From: Jatrophihabitans sp. | GTDB taxonomy: Bacteria; Actinomycetota; Actinomycetes; Mycobacteriales; Jatrophihabitantaceae | Assembly (NCBI GenBank): GCA_025963285.1 | Contig: JAOPUX010000071.1 | Location: 46,444 to 110,443, forward strand | Reading direction: 5' to 3' | Length of the DNA: 64,000 nt | Part shown: in pieces, positions 16,057 through 24,611 of the stretch | Numbering within the stretch: position 1 is the stretch's first letter | How the letters are laid out: each line of letters begins with the position of its first letter | Position numbers and translations under genes: made by a program | The notes under the pieces: generated by a model | Database searches by the model: none | Told to the model about the DNA's origin: nothing | What the model saw: the letters and a program-made list of their open reading frames with translations, nothing else

Positions 16057-18638
16057 CCGTCTCGGACGACACCGCCCGTACCGCCCGGTCCGCAGCCCCC
16101 GGGACCCTCGACGGGATCCGGGTCCTGGAGATCGGCGACCACCAGGGCGAGTACTGCGCCTTGGTGCTGGCCGGACTCGGCGCAGACGTGATCAAGATCG
16201 AGCCGCCGGGTGGTGCGGCGAGCCGGACGTTCCCGCCGTTCGCCGATGACGAACCCGGCACGGACCGCTCGCTGTACTTCTGGGCCTACAACCGTGGCAA
16301 GCGATCGATCGTGCTGGACCTCGATGACGAAGCCGATGTCGCTACGACCCGGCGCCTGATCGCCGAGGCCGACGTGATCATCGACTCCACTTCGCATGGG
16401 TACCTCGACGAGCGTGGCCTGGGGCAGGAGACCTCACGCGCAAGCAACCCTGGCCTGGTCTTTGGCCGGCTCTCGCCCTTCGGCGACGTCGGCCCGCGGC
16501 GGGACTGGAAGGCCTCCGACGTCGTCCACCTCGCGCTCGGCGGTGTCGTGATGAACTGCGGCTACGACCCCGATCCGTCCGGCCACTATGACCTGCCGCC
16601 GATTGCACCGCAGTCGGGTCACTCGTACGCCATCGCCGGCGAGCAGCTAGCTATGACGGTGATTGCGGCTCTGGTCTACCGGCACCGCAGCGGCGCCGGC
16701 CAGTACTTGTCCTGCGCGATCCACGAGGCGGTCGCGAAGAACACCGAGGGCGACTTGATGTCCTGGGTCGCGCTGCGCACTCCGTTCCATCGTCAGACTT
16801 GCCGTCACTCGGCGCCGACCGTGTCGCGCTACCGGACCATCGTCCCGACGAAGGACGCCCGCTGGTTCATGACCACCACCCGTGACTCGGCCCTGCTTGC
16901 ACCCTTTCTCGAGAAGTACGGCATCGGCGGCAACGTCCGCGACACCGATGGCGAGGAGGACGCCGGGTCCCGGGTCCTGCCGGGGATGGAGAAGGGCGCC
17001 GGCAGCAACATGGACGCCATCGAGCACACGATCCGTCGCTACCTCTACGACGACGTGCCGTGGCACGAGGCGCAGGCCGCCGGGCTCATGTGGGTCCCGA
17101 TGCGCAAGCCTCACGAGAACATCGACGACCCGCACTGGATCGCCCGCCGCACCTACAGCGAGGTCGAGCATCCCGAGCTCGGCCGCTCGGTGACGTATCC
17201 GACCAGCAAGTGGCTGGCCACTGGCTCCAACTGGGTACCCGGCCGCCGGGCCCCCCTCCTAGACGAGGACCGTGCCGACATCCTGAGTTCGGGCGCCACG
17301 ACTCGGCCGCGCGGCCCCGAGCCAACCCGCCTCCTAGAGCGCATGTCGGTGCACAACAAGCCGTCAGCCTTGAGCGGCGTCACCATCCTCGACTTCACGT
17401 GGATGCTCGCCTCTGCGGGCGCGACCCGCTTCCTCGCCTCGCTCGGCGCGGACGTGATCAAGGTGGAGTGGCACAAGAACCTCGACCCGCGCCGCGGCGG
17501 TGCGCCCGTCGGCGGCCGGGCCGCGCGTGAGATGGCCACCGGGCCGGTCGAGTCCCGCTGGCCGGCCGACCTCGGCGGTCCGGTGGGCGCGCAGTACAAC
17601 AACAAGAACCCCGGGAAACGCGGCATCTCCCTCAACGTGAAGCACCCGGAGGGGCTGGCCCTTGCCAAGCGGCTGGTGCAGCAGTGCAACGTCGTGACGG
17701 AGGGCTTCTCGCCGGGTGTCATGGAGGGTTGGGGCCTGGGCTACGACGAGCTGCGCGCCATCAACCCGAACGTGATCTACGCCAAGCAGTCGGGGATGGG
17801 CAGCCAGGGCGTCTACGGCCGGTTCCGCACGATCGGACCGGTGGCCGCCGCGTTCTCCGGCGTCTCCGACATGAGCGGGCTGGCCGAGCCGATGCCACCG
17901 GCCGGCTGGGGCTACTCCTATCTGGACTGGTACGGCGCCTACAGCTTCGCACTCGCCGTCGTGACTGCGGTGCTGCACCGTGAGCGCACGGGCGAGGGTC
18001 AGTGGATCGATGCGTCGCAGTGCGAGGTCGGGCTCTACCTGACCGGAGTGCCGGCACTCGACTGGTCGGTGAACAGGCGGCCGTGGCAGCGAGACGGCAA
18101 CCGCTCGCCCCACCTCCTCGCCGGACCCGAGGGCATCTATCGCTGCGCCGGCGAGGATGCCTGGATCGCGATCACCTGCTCCACGGAGGCGGAGTGGGCC
18201 CGGCTGGTCGAGACGGCCCGCCGTCCCGACCTGCTGGATCGCCCTGAGTTCGGAACGCTTGCCGGGCGCCGAGAGCATGGCAGGCTGTTGGACAAGGAGA
18301 TCGAGTCGTGGACGTCTGGCCAGGACGCGTTCGCCCTCATGGAGGCGTTGCAGACCGCCGGAGTGCCCGCGGGCGTCGCCCAGACGGCTGCGGACCGCTA
18401 TGACCGCGACCCCCAGCTGCGCGCGCTGGACTGGCTCACCGAGCTTGAGGCCACCAACTTCGGTCGCTGGCCGGTCGCGGCCCCCTCGGTGAAGATGTCA
18501 GAGACTCCTCAGCACGCCGGCGGCATCGTCAACCGCGCCGCACCGGCCTATGGAGAGCACAACTATGAGGTCTACGGCAGCCTCCTCGGGATGTCGGAGG
18601 AGGAGGTCGACGCGTTGCGCGCCGACGGAATCCTGTGA
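16053..18638 (+). CDS. Fused CaiB/BaiF CoA-transferase, two domains
   Basis: An 861-residue tandem of two class III CoA-transferase domains, about residues 18-425 and 438-861. By alignment with its neighbours, the catalytic Asp is kept in the second half (Asp625, YLDWYGAYSFALA) and is Tyr192 in the first half (HSYAIAGEQLAM). Both halves retain the typical openings (GIRVLEIG and GVTILDFTW) and the GADVIKIE/GADVIKVE strand. The protein is longer than the two other fusions here because of a spacer of about 70 residues around 300-370. It is translationally coupled to the amidohydrolase upstream (ATGA-type overlap), and the thiolase follows after 19 nt. It probably supplies or releases the CoA ester used by the thiolase/DUF35 pair. 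Confidence 0.9.
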   Translation: MTVSDDTARTARSAAPGTLDGIRVLEIGDHQGEYCALVLAGLGADVIKIEPPGGAASRTFPPFADDEPGTDRSLYFWAYNRGKRSIVLDLDDEADVATTRRLIAEADVIIDSTSHGYLDERGLGQETSRASNPGLVFGRLSPFGDVGPRRDWKASDVVHLALGGVVMNCGYDPDPSGHYDLPPIAPQSGHSYAIAGEQLAMTVIAALVYRHRSGAGQYLSCAIHEAVAKNTEGDLMSWVALRTPFHRQTCRHSAPTVSRYRTIVPTKDARWFMTTTRDSALLAPFLEKYGIGGNVRDTDGEEDAGSRVLPGMEKGAGSNMDAIEHTIRRYLYDDVPWHEAQAAGLMWVPMRKPHENIDDPHWIARRTYSEVEHPELGRSVTYPTSKWLATGSNWVPGRRAPLLDEDRADILSSGATTRPRGPEPTRLLERMSVHNKPSALSGVTILDFTWMLASAGATRFLASLGADVIKVEWHKNLDPRRGGAPVGGRAAREMATGPVESRWPADLGGPVGAQYNNKNPGKRGISLNVKHPEGLALAKRLVQQCNVVTEGFSPGVMEGWGLGYDELRAINPNVIYAKQSGMGSQGVYGRFRTIGPVAAAFSGVSDMSGLAEPMPPAGWGYSYLDWYGAYSFALAVVTAVLHRERTGEGQWIDASQCEVGLYLTGVPALDWSVNRRPWQRDGNRSPHLLAGPEGIYRCAGEDAWIAITCSTEAEWARLVETARRPDLLDRPEFGTLAGRREHGRLLDKEIESWTSGQDAFALMEALQTAGVPAGVAQTAADRYDRDPQLRALDWLTELEATNFGRWPVAAPSVKMSETPQHAGGIVNRAAPAYGEHNYEVYGSLLGMSEEEVDALRADGIL

Positions 18639-18657
18639 TGCGCCGCAGCGAGTCACG

Positions 18658-19797
18658 ATGAATCCTCCCGGAGCAGTGCGTGGGCGGAGCGCGATCGTCG
18701 CGGTCGGAAACACGGAGCAGGGTGAGCTGCCGGGCATCTCGGCCGACGAGCTGGCGGTTGAGGGCCTGCGTCGTACCTTGGCGCAGGCCGGCATCGCGAA
18801 GGGAGCGGTCAACGGCCTCATCACCTGCAAGTCCTACGGAGGCTTCGGCATCGATACCGCTATCGGCCGCCTCGCCGGGATGAACCCGAGTTACAGCGCG
18901 ACCCTCGACTACGGGACATGCAACTTCTCGCTGCACCTGGCCACGGCGGTGATCGAAGCGGGACTCTGTGACGTGGTGGCCATCGTCTACGGCACCACCC
19001 AGCGCAGCCAGCGCAACACGTTCTCCACGCCACTCGGTCATCCGGACGAGAGCAGCGTGTACGGGTTCCTCAATGTCGCCGGACCCGCGGCGATGGCCTT
19101 CCGGCGACACATGAGCCTGCACGGCACGACGGAGGCCGACCTCGGTGAGGTGGCCGTCTCGCAGCGGCGTTACGCGGTGGACAACCCGCTGGCGATCTTC
19201 CGCGAGCCCATGTCACTCGAGCAGTATCTGGCCGAGCCCTACCTTGTCGAGCCGCTGCGCCGCTCGGACCTGTGCATGATCTCCGACGGTGCGGCCTGCC
19301 TGATCGTCGCGAGCCGCGAGCGGGCCCGGGATCTCACCGACAAGCCGGTGGATGTGCTCGGCATCGCCCAGCAGACCGGACTGCGTGACCGGCAGAACGC
19401 CGACCAGTGGATGCGGCCGTGGATCGAGCAGGTCGCGGAGCGCATCTACCCGGCAGCGGGAATCTCGCAGGCTGACGTCGATGCGCTCTACATCCAGGAC
19501 CCGACCAGCATGTGGGTGCTGCAGATGCTCGAGTACTACGGCTTCGTCGCGACAGGTGGCGTGGGTGAGGCGTTTCGCCGCGGCGCTGTCGGCCACGGCG
19601 GACGGTTACCGCTGAACAGCAACGGCGGGCAGCTGTCGGAGGCCTACATGTGGGGCTTCCTGCACCTGTGCGAGGCCGTCCGCCAACTGCGCGGCGACGC
19701 CGGCGAGCGGCAGTTACCCGGTATCGAGGTCGCACAGTACTGCTCGACCTACGGCTTCATGAAGGCGGCGAGCACCGTCCTCGCCCGATCCCGCTAG
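18658..19797 (+). CDS. Thiolase-fold acyl-CoA aldolase/thiolase (Ltp2/SCP-x type)
   Basis: A 379-residue member of the SCP-x/lipid-transfer thiolase group. It lacks the C-terminal GHPxG motif of ordinary thiolases; the corresponding stretch is LNSNGGQLSEAYMWGFLHL, resembling Ltp2-like retro-aldolases that release a side chain from a tertiary beta-hydroxyacyl-CoA and need a DUF35 partner. A Cys in GTCNFS is near the expected nucleophile region. The DUF35 gene starts 14 nt downstream, which strongly supports a two-protein complex. The ATG at 18658 is the only start in frame after the upstream stop. Aldolase activity is inferred from family and context; a thiolytic reaction is the alternative. 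Confidence 0.85.
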   Translation: MNPPGAVRGRSAIVAVGNTEQGELPGISADELAVEGLRRTLAQAGIAKGAVNGLITCKSYGGFGIDTAIGRLAGMNPSYSATLDYGTCNFSLHLATAVIEAGLCDVVAIVYGTTQRSQRNTFSTPLGHPDESSVYGFLNVAGPAAMAFRRHMSLHGTTEADLGEVAVSQRRYAVDNPLAIFREPMSLEQYLAEPYLVEPLRRSDLCMISDGAACLIVASRERARDLTDKPVDVLGIAQQTGLRDRQNADQWMRPWIEQVAERIYPAAGISQADVDALYIQDPTSMWVLQMLEYYGFVATGGVGEAFRRGAVGHGGRLPLNSNGGQLSEAYMWGFLHLCEAVRQLRGDAGERQLPGIEVAQYCSTYGFMKAASTVLARSR

Positions 19798-19811
19798 GCC
19801 GAGGGGCGACG

Positions 19812-20195
19812 ATGACCGAATCGCTGGCGTTGGATGCACCGTTCTGGGAGGGCGCCCGAACGGGCGAGCTCCGCTTCCAGCGCTGCACCGACTGTGGGTT
19901 CCTCCGGTGGCCGGCGGCAGGCGTCTGCCCCGAGTGCCTCAGCCGCAGCGCGGTGTGGGAGGCGGTCGAACCGGTCGGGACGGTGTGGAGCTTCGTGATC
20001 TACCACCGCTCGTACTCTCGCTCGGCGCCACCGCCGCCGTATCTGGTCGCGCTCGTCGAACTCGACTGTGGCGTCCGGTTGATCACGACTCTGGCGGGGA
20101 GCAGCGCCGACCACACGGTGGGGATGCGGGTCCGTGCCCGCTTCGAGGAATTCCTCGACCGCGGCGTGGTGCCGGTGTTCGCCGCCGTCGAATGA
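19812..20195 (+). CDS. DUF35 zinc-ribbon/OB-fold acyl-CoA-associated protein
   Basis: A 127-residue protein with an N-terminal rubredoxin-like zinc ribbon (CTDCGFLRWPAAGVCPEC, residues 25-42) and a C-terminal OB fold. DUF35 proteins sit beside SCP-x thiolases and MaoC hydratases and bind the acyl-CoA substrate. In steroid side-chain degradation they form the retro-aldolase complex with Ltp2. Its place right after the thiolase gene suggests the same here. It ends the five-gene operon and is followed by a short GCCGTC/GACGGC hairpin over its stop codon. Confidence 0.9.
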   Translation: MTESLALDAPFWEGARTGELRFQRCTDCGFLRWPAAGVCPECLSRSAVWEAVEPVGTVWSFVIYHRSYSRSAPPPPYLVALVELDCGVRLITTLAGSSADHTVGMRVRARFEEFLDRGVVPVFAAVE

Positions 20196-20199
20196 CGGC
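20184..20199. terminator. Small hairpin at the DUF35 stop codon
   Basis: GCCGTC and GACGGC arms with a GAAT loop overlap the end of the DUF35 gene, just before the convergent alcohol dehydrogenase stop. The stem is only 6 bp and has no T-run, so it is a weak candidate terminator. Confidence 0.3.
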
Positions 20200-20207
20200 C
20201 GGGCCGC

Positions 20208-21314
20208 TCAGTGCTCGTGCACGACCACACCGCGAAGGTTCCGGCCGCTGAACATGTCGGTATAGCCGGTGTTGATCTCGGCCAGCGGGTAGGTGGTCGT
20301 CACGAGTTCGTCGAGCTTGAGCCGGCCACGGCGGTACAGGCCGAGCAGCACGGGGATGTCCTTGTGCACGTTCACCCCGCCATAGACGTTGCCGCGAATG
20401 GTCTTCTGGCTCAGCGTGAACGCGAAGAGCGACAGGTCCAGGGACCGGACGCTGGAGGGTGTCACCGATGCGATCACCACCGTGCCGCCGAGCCCCACTG
20501 AGTCGACCGCAAGGGAGAGCATCGCGGGGTTGCCGACGCCCACAGCGATGATCGTGGCGTCCGCCAGCCTGCCGTTGGTCTCCTCCCGCATGATCGCCAT
20601 GGCCTCCTCGACACTCGCGGCGCAGTGGCTCGCGCCGAACTGTAGTGCCTGCTCGCGTTTGAACTCCGCGGTGTCCACCGCGACGATCACGTCGGCACCG
20701 GCATTCATCGCACCCTGGATCGCGTTGACCCCGATCCCGCCCGCACCGATCACGATGACGTTGTCCCCGGGGCGCACCTCGGCCAGGTGCACAGCGGAAC
20801 CCCAACCCGTGGTGACCGCGCAGCCGAGCAGCGCCGCAGCCTCGAAGGGCACCTCGTGCGGCATCGTGATGACGCTGTTCTCCGGCACCACGGTGTACGG
20901 GCTGAACGTCCCCAGCCCTGCCATGGCCTGGGCCTGCGCGCCGCCGATCGTGAACCGGCTCGGTGCGAGGGAGCCGTCGGCGGCCATCCGTGACATCGCG
21001 CAGAAGTTCGACTGGCCACCGGCGCAGTAGCTGCAGCGCCCACACGGTGGGTTGAACGCCAGGACGATGTGGTCACCGACCGCCACATGGGTCACGTTCG
21101 GCCCGATCGCCTCGACGATGCCTGCGCCCTCGTGCCCGCCAATGATCGGGAACACGGTGGGGGAGTCTCCGGTGACGGCGTGGTCGTCGGAGTGACACAG
21201 GCCGGTAGCCATCACCTTGACGAGTACCTCGCCGTTGCCGGGGTCGCCGAGTTCGACATCCTCGACCGACCACTGCTGACCCACACCCCATAGCGTCGCG
21301 GCCTGCACATGCAT
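20208..21314 (-). CDS. NDMA-dependent (mycofactocin-linked) zinc alcohol dehydrogenase
   Basis: A 368-residue medium-chain alcohol dehydrogenase of the Rxyl_3153/NDMA-dependent type, in which NAD stays bound and is re-oxidised by an outside acceptor, thought to be mycofactocin. Catalytic-zinc ligands are Cys40 (GLCHSDDH), His61 and Glu62 (GGHEGAG). The structural zinc site is Cys91, Cys94, Cys97 and Cys105. The Rossmann motif is GAGGIG. It would oxidise a primary alcohol to an aldehyde for one of the three aldehyde dehydrogenases in the window. The ATG at 21314 follows AAGGGAG. It is monocistronic and diverges from the fused CaiB gene across an AT-rich region with palindromes. Confidence 0.9.
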   Translation of the reverse strand: MHVQAATLWGVGQQWSVEDVELGDPGNGEVLVKVMATGLCHSDDHAVTGDSPTVFPIIGGHEGAGIVEAIGPNVTHVAVGDHIVLAFNPPCGRCSYCAGGQSNFCAMSRMAADGSLAPSRFTIGGAQAQAMAGLGTFSPYTVVPENSVITMPHEVPFEAAALLGCAVTTGWGSAVHLAEVRPGDNVIVIGAGGIGVNAIQGAMNAGADVIVAVDTAEFKREQALQFGASHCAASVEEAMAIMREETNGRLADATIIAVGVGNPAMLSLAVDSVGLGGTVVIASVTPSSVRSLDLSLFAFTLSQKTIRGNVYGGVNVHKDIPVLLGLYRRGRLKLDELVTTTYPLAEINTGYTDMFSGRNLRGVVVHEH

Positions 21315-21407
21315 GGCATCTCCCTTAGGTCAAGTGGTCTTTCTAGCAAGGATACAAAACAAGTGATGCGCCTGCGATCGCCAGTTTTCAGGCGAAGGCC
21401 GGAGATC

Positions 21408-21427
21408 CAATTGCTTTGCAATGTTGC
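21408..21427. promoter_or_regulatory. Overlapping palindromes in the alcohol dehydrogenase/CaiB divergent region
   Basis: Three symmetric elements overlap here: CAATTG (21408-21413), ATTGC-TTT-GCAAT (21410-21422) and GCAATGTTGC (21418-21427). They resemble the CAATATTG elements at 43474, 49191 and 54034, and could be a repressor site serving both genes. Confidence 0.4.
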
Positions 21428-21495
21428 TGTCAGCATTACTAGCTAGCTACGATGACCCAACACTGTAGTCATTGGCTGAGAAGGACCCCACCATC

Positions 21496-23985
21496 GTGCC
21501 GCACCCCGTCGAACCGGTCTCATCAGGCAAGTCCCGCGGACCGTTGACCGGGCTGCGGGTGCTGGACCTGTGCCGGGTCGTATCCGGTCCGTACGCGACG
21601 CAGGTGCTCGCTGACCTGGGTGCCGAGGTCATTCGGGTCGAATCGTTACCCACCGAGCCGGAGCGCGAGTTCGACGCCACGACACCGTTCACCGAGTCGG
21701 AGGCCTTCGCGTGGGGACTCAACCGGACGAAGCGCTCGATCAGCCTCGACCTTAAGTCGGCGGAGGGCCGCGGGCTGTTCACGCGCCTGGCAGCTGTCGC
21801 CGACATCGTCGTCGACAACTTCCGCCCAGGGGTCCGCCAGCGCCTCGGCATCGACTACCAGGTTCTCAGCGAGATCAACCCGGGACTCATCTCGTGTTCG
21901 TTGACCGGCTTCGGCCAATTCGGACCGTGGGCGTCGATGCCCGCCTACGACCCGATCGTGCAGGCCCTCTGCGGCACGATGAACTTCACCAAGAACCACG
22001 ACGACGGTGCACCGGTACGGTGGGGCATCCCGATCGGGGACATCTTCGCCGGCCTCTACTCCTGCATTGGCATCCTCGCCGCCGTGCTCGACCGCGATGC
22101 GACCGGCCTGGGGCAGGACATCGACATCGCCATGCTCGACGTCATGCTCGCGCTGAACAGTTACCGCGTGCCGCTCGCGCTCTCCTTCGGCCAAGAGCCT
22201 GCGCCCAGCCCCTTCGAGGGCGGGCAGGGGACCGTGCCCTACGGCACCTTCGAATGTGGCGACGGTCAGTGGCTCGCCATCGGTGTCGCCAACAAGATGT
22301 GGCCCGCCGCGTGCCGGGTCATCGGGCGTCCAGAACTCATCGGAGACGAACGCTTCGCCACCGTGTCGACGCGCCACTCGAACCGCAGCGTGCTCGTCGA
22401 GCTCTTCACCGAGGTGCTGCGCACGAAGCCGGCCGACGAGTGGCAGGAGCAGTTCCTGACCAATGGTGTCATCGCAGGCAAGGTCACGCGTATCAACGAC
22501 GTCTTTCAACACCCCCAGCTGCGCGCGCGCGACATGCTCGTCGAGATCAGCGACGCCAATGGCCGCACCGCATCGGTGGTCGGCGATCCCCTGAAATTTG
22601 GCGACCCGAGTACGTGGACCGCGCCGACGCTGCTCGGCGCCGACACCACCGAGGTGCTGCGCCAGCTGCTCGGACTCGGAGATGTGGAACTAGCCGACCT
22701 CGCCGCGCGTCACGTGATCTACCGCAATGACGATCCGCTGGCGCGCTCCACCCCCTATCGGCCCTCCCGCGAGGTCAACGAGCAGGCGATCGGGCGGCCG
22801 CTGCGGGAGCTGCGGGTGATCGAACTCGACGGCGAGGAACCGAGCAAGGCATTCGCCGCCCAGATCCTCGCCGACCTCGGCGTGGAGGTCGTCCGCGTCG
22901 ATCGGCCTACCGGCACCGAGGTGGAGCCCTACCCCGACGATGCGCGGGAGGCGGCGTACCGGTGCGGCCTGAACCGCAATAAGCGCAGCGTTGTGGCCGA
23001 CCTCAAGACCGAGGCGGGCCGGACGTTCCTGCATGCGCTGGCAGCCAGTGCGGATGCTGTGATCGACAACTATCGCACCGGCGTGCTGGAGCGGCTCGGC
23101 GCCGACCCGGCGACACTGCGCACGGTCAATCCGGAGATCATCTCGCTGTCGGTCAACGGCTACGGCCACACCGGACCGTGGGCCAAGTTCCCGGCCTTCG
23201 ATGCCGCGATCCAGGCCCTGGGCGGCGGCCAGAGCATCAGCGAGGATTCGGCGTATCCGGGAGAGCCCGTCCGCTGGGGCATGCCGATCGGCGGTCTAAA
23301 CGGCTCGATGTACGCCGCGCTCGGAGTGCTCGCCGCGCTGCGGCTGCGAAACGTCGACCATCAACCCCGCCAGATCGATCTGGCCCTGCTCGATGCGCAG
23401 GTGGCGCTGCTGTCCTACCGCGTGCCCCAGGCCCTGACCTTCGGCAAGCAGTTCCTGCCCGAACCGCGCCGGGGCGGCAGCGGATCGCTGCCGTTCGGGG
23501 TCTTCGAGACGGCCGATCACCGGTGGTTCGTCATCACCATCACCCAGCAGTTCTGGGCCCGGTACTGCCAGGTGGTCGACCACCCCGAGTGGATCGACGA
23601 TGCGCGCTTCGCCACCGAGCCGCTGCGCCAGCAGAACGAGGACCTGCTCAACCCGATGCTGGTCGAGGCGATGCGCGCGCAGGACGTCGCCGTCTGGAAG
23701 AGCCGCTTCTTCGAGGCGAAACTGCCCGGCGCGGGCGTGGCCACGATCGCCGAGGCGTTTGCGCACGAGCAGGCGGTGGCCCGTGAGATGCGGCTCGACC
23801 TGTCCGACCCGGTGTTCCCGGGCGGAGTGGCCGTGGCGGCCTCGCCGCTTCGGCTCTCCCGTACCGGACCGTCACAGGCCAGGCCGGCACCGCGGGCGGG
23901 CACGGACACCGAGGCCGTCGCGGCGGAGCTCGGCGTCGATCTGCCGGCAGAGCATGCCGGCGTCCAGGTACGGCTGCGTCAGTAG
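21496..23985 (+). CDS. Fused CaiB/BaiF CoA-transferase, two domains
   Basis: An 829-residue tandem of two class III CoA-transferase domains, about residues 18-405 and 432-829. Here the catalytic Asp is in the first half (Asp182, GIPIGDIFAGLYS), while the equivalent of the second half is Gly600 (GMPIGGLNGSMYA). This is the reverse of the two other fused proteins in the window. The two halves are clearly related to each other (VRWGIPIGD versus VRWGMPIGG), which suggests internal duplication rather than joining of distant paralogues. I chose the GTG at 21496 because GAGAAGG lies upstream; an in-frame TTG at 21472 would add eight residues. It heads a five-gene operon. Confidence 0.88.
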   Translation: MPHPVEPVSSGKSRGPLTGLRVLDLCRVVSGPYATQVLADLGAEVIRVESLPTEPEREFDATTPFTESEAFAWGLNRTKRSISLDLKSAEGRGLFTRLAAVADIVVDNFRPGVRQRLGIDYQVLSEINPGLISCSLTGFGQFGPWASMPAYDPIVQALCGTMNFTKNHDDGAPVRWGIPIGDIFAGLYSCIGILAAVLDRDATGLGQDIDIAMLDVMLALNSYRVPLALSFGQEPAPSPFEGGQGTVPYGTFECGDGQWLAIGVANKMWPAACRVIGRPELIGDERFATVSTRHSNRSVLVELFTEVLRTKPADEWQEQFLTNGVIAGKVTRINDVFQHPQLRARDMLVEISDANGRTASVVGDPLKFGDPSTWTAPTLLGADTTEVLRQLLGLGDVELADLAARHVIYRNDDPLARSTPYRPSREVNEQAIGRPLRELRVIELDGEEPSKAFAAQILADLGVEVVRVDRPTGTEVEPYPDDAREAAYRCGLNRNKRSVVADLKTEAGRTFLHALAASADAVIDNYRTGVLERLGADPATLRTVNPEIISLSVNGYGHTGPWAKFPAFDAAIQALGGGQSISEDSAYPGEPVRWGMPIGGLNGSMYAALGVLAALRLRNVDHQPRQIDLALLDAQVALLSYRVPQALTFGKQFLPEPRRGGSGSLPFGVFETADHRWFVITITQQFWARYCQVVDHPEWIDDARFATEPLRQQNEDLLNPMLVEAMRAQDVAVWKSRFFEAKLPGAGVATIAEAFAHEQAVAREMRLDLSDPVFPGGVAVAASPLRLSRTGPSQARPAPRAGTDTEAVAAELGVDLPAEHAGVQVRLRQ

Positions 23986-24016
23986 CACTAGGCCGTCTCG
24001 ATCCGAGAGGAGGCGT

Positions 24017-24490
24017 GTGACCACGCCCAGCACGACTGAGAACGGCACGGTTAGTGATCGTCTCGACATCCTTGCCGCACTGAACAACTACGCCTACGGC
24101 CTCGACGAACGCCGCTGGGATCGGTGGGACCTCGTCTTCACTGACGACGCGGTCATCGACTTCACCCCGATGGGCGGTAAGCGCGAGGCGCCGGGTGAGA
24201 TGCGGGCTCGGCTCGACAAGCCCGACCCGGACTGGCTCTTCGCGCAGCATCCGGTGGCCAACACCGTGATCACCATCGAGGGTGATCGTGCGTCCGCCTA
24301 TTCCGACTACCGGATGGAGCTGGGCCGGCGCAGCGACACCGACGGTGAGATCGTGCGCACCTCTGGCGGCGGCGCCTACGAGGACACCCTGCTCCGGACG
24401 CCTGCTGGCTGGCGCATCAGCGAGCGCCGGGTGTCCATGAAGTGGAGGCAGACGAGCCAGGTCCGCGACGAGGTGACTCGCCGGGCCTGA
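24017..24490 (+). CDS. SnoaL-like/NTF2-fold protein
   Basis: A 157-residue single-domain protein with the NTF2-like (SnoaL-type) cone fold. The typical pattern is visible: an N-terminal helix pair with ILAALNNYAYGLDERRWDRWDLVFTDD, a segment ending FAQHPVANTVITIEGDRASAYS, and a last strand pair GWRISERRV. Such proteins act as small hydratases, isomerases or cyclases, or as binding partners. The reaction here is unknown. The GTG at 24017 was chosen because GAGGAGG precedes it, although the spacer is short. It lies between the fused CaiB gene and an amidohydrolase, the latter after a 121-bp AT-rich gap that could hold a second promoter. Confidence 0.82.
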   Translation: MTTPSTTENGTVSDRLDILAALNNYAYGLDERRWDRWDLVFTDDAVIDFTPMGGKREAPGEMRARLDKPDPDWLFAQHPVANTVITIEGDRASAYSDYRMELGRRSDTDGEIVRTSGGGAYEDTLLRTPAGWRISERRVSMKWRQTSQVRDEVTRRA

Positions 24491-24611
24491 TTCCGCTCAG
24501 TGCCGGGATCTGCCGGTCCGTCAACTGTTGCTGCATAGATTATGAAGAACTATTATCAACACAATAGGACATAGCTCCGCGAGCCTCGGGCACGCGGATT
24601 GAGGGGCTCCC

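Noticed and set aside
21315..21495. KstR/KstR2-type steroid operators in the divergent regions
   Set aside because: I looked for the TNNAACNNGTTNNA and CAAG/CTTG patterns and found no convincing copy; the palindromes present have a different core.
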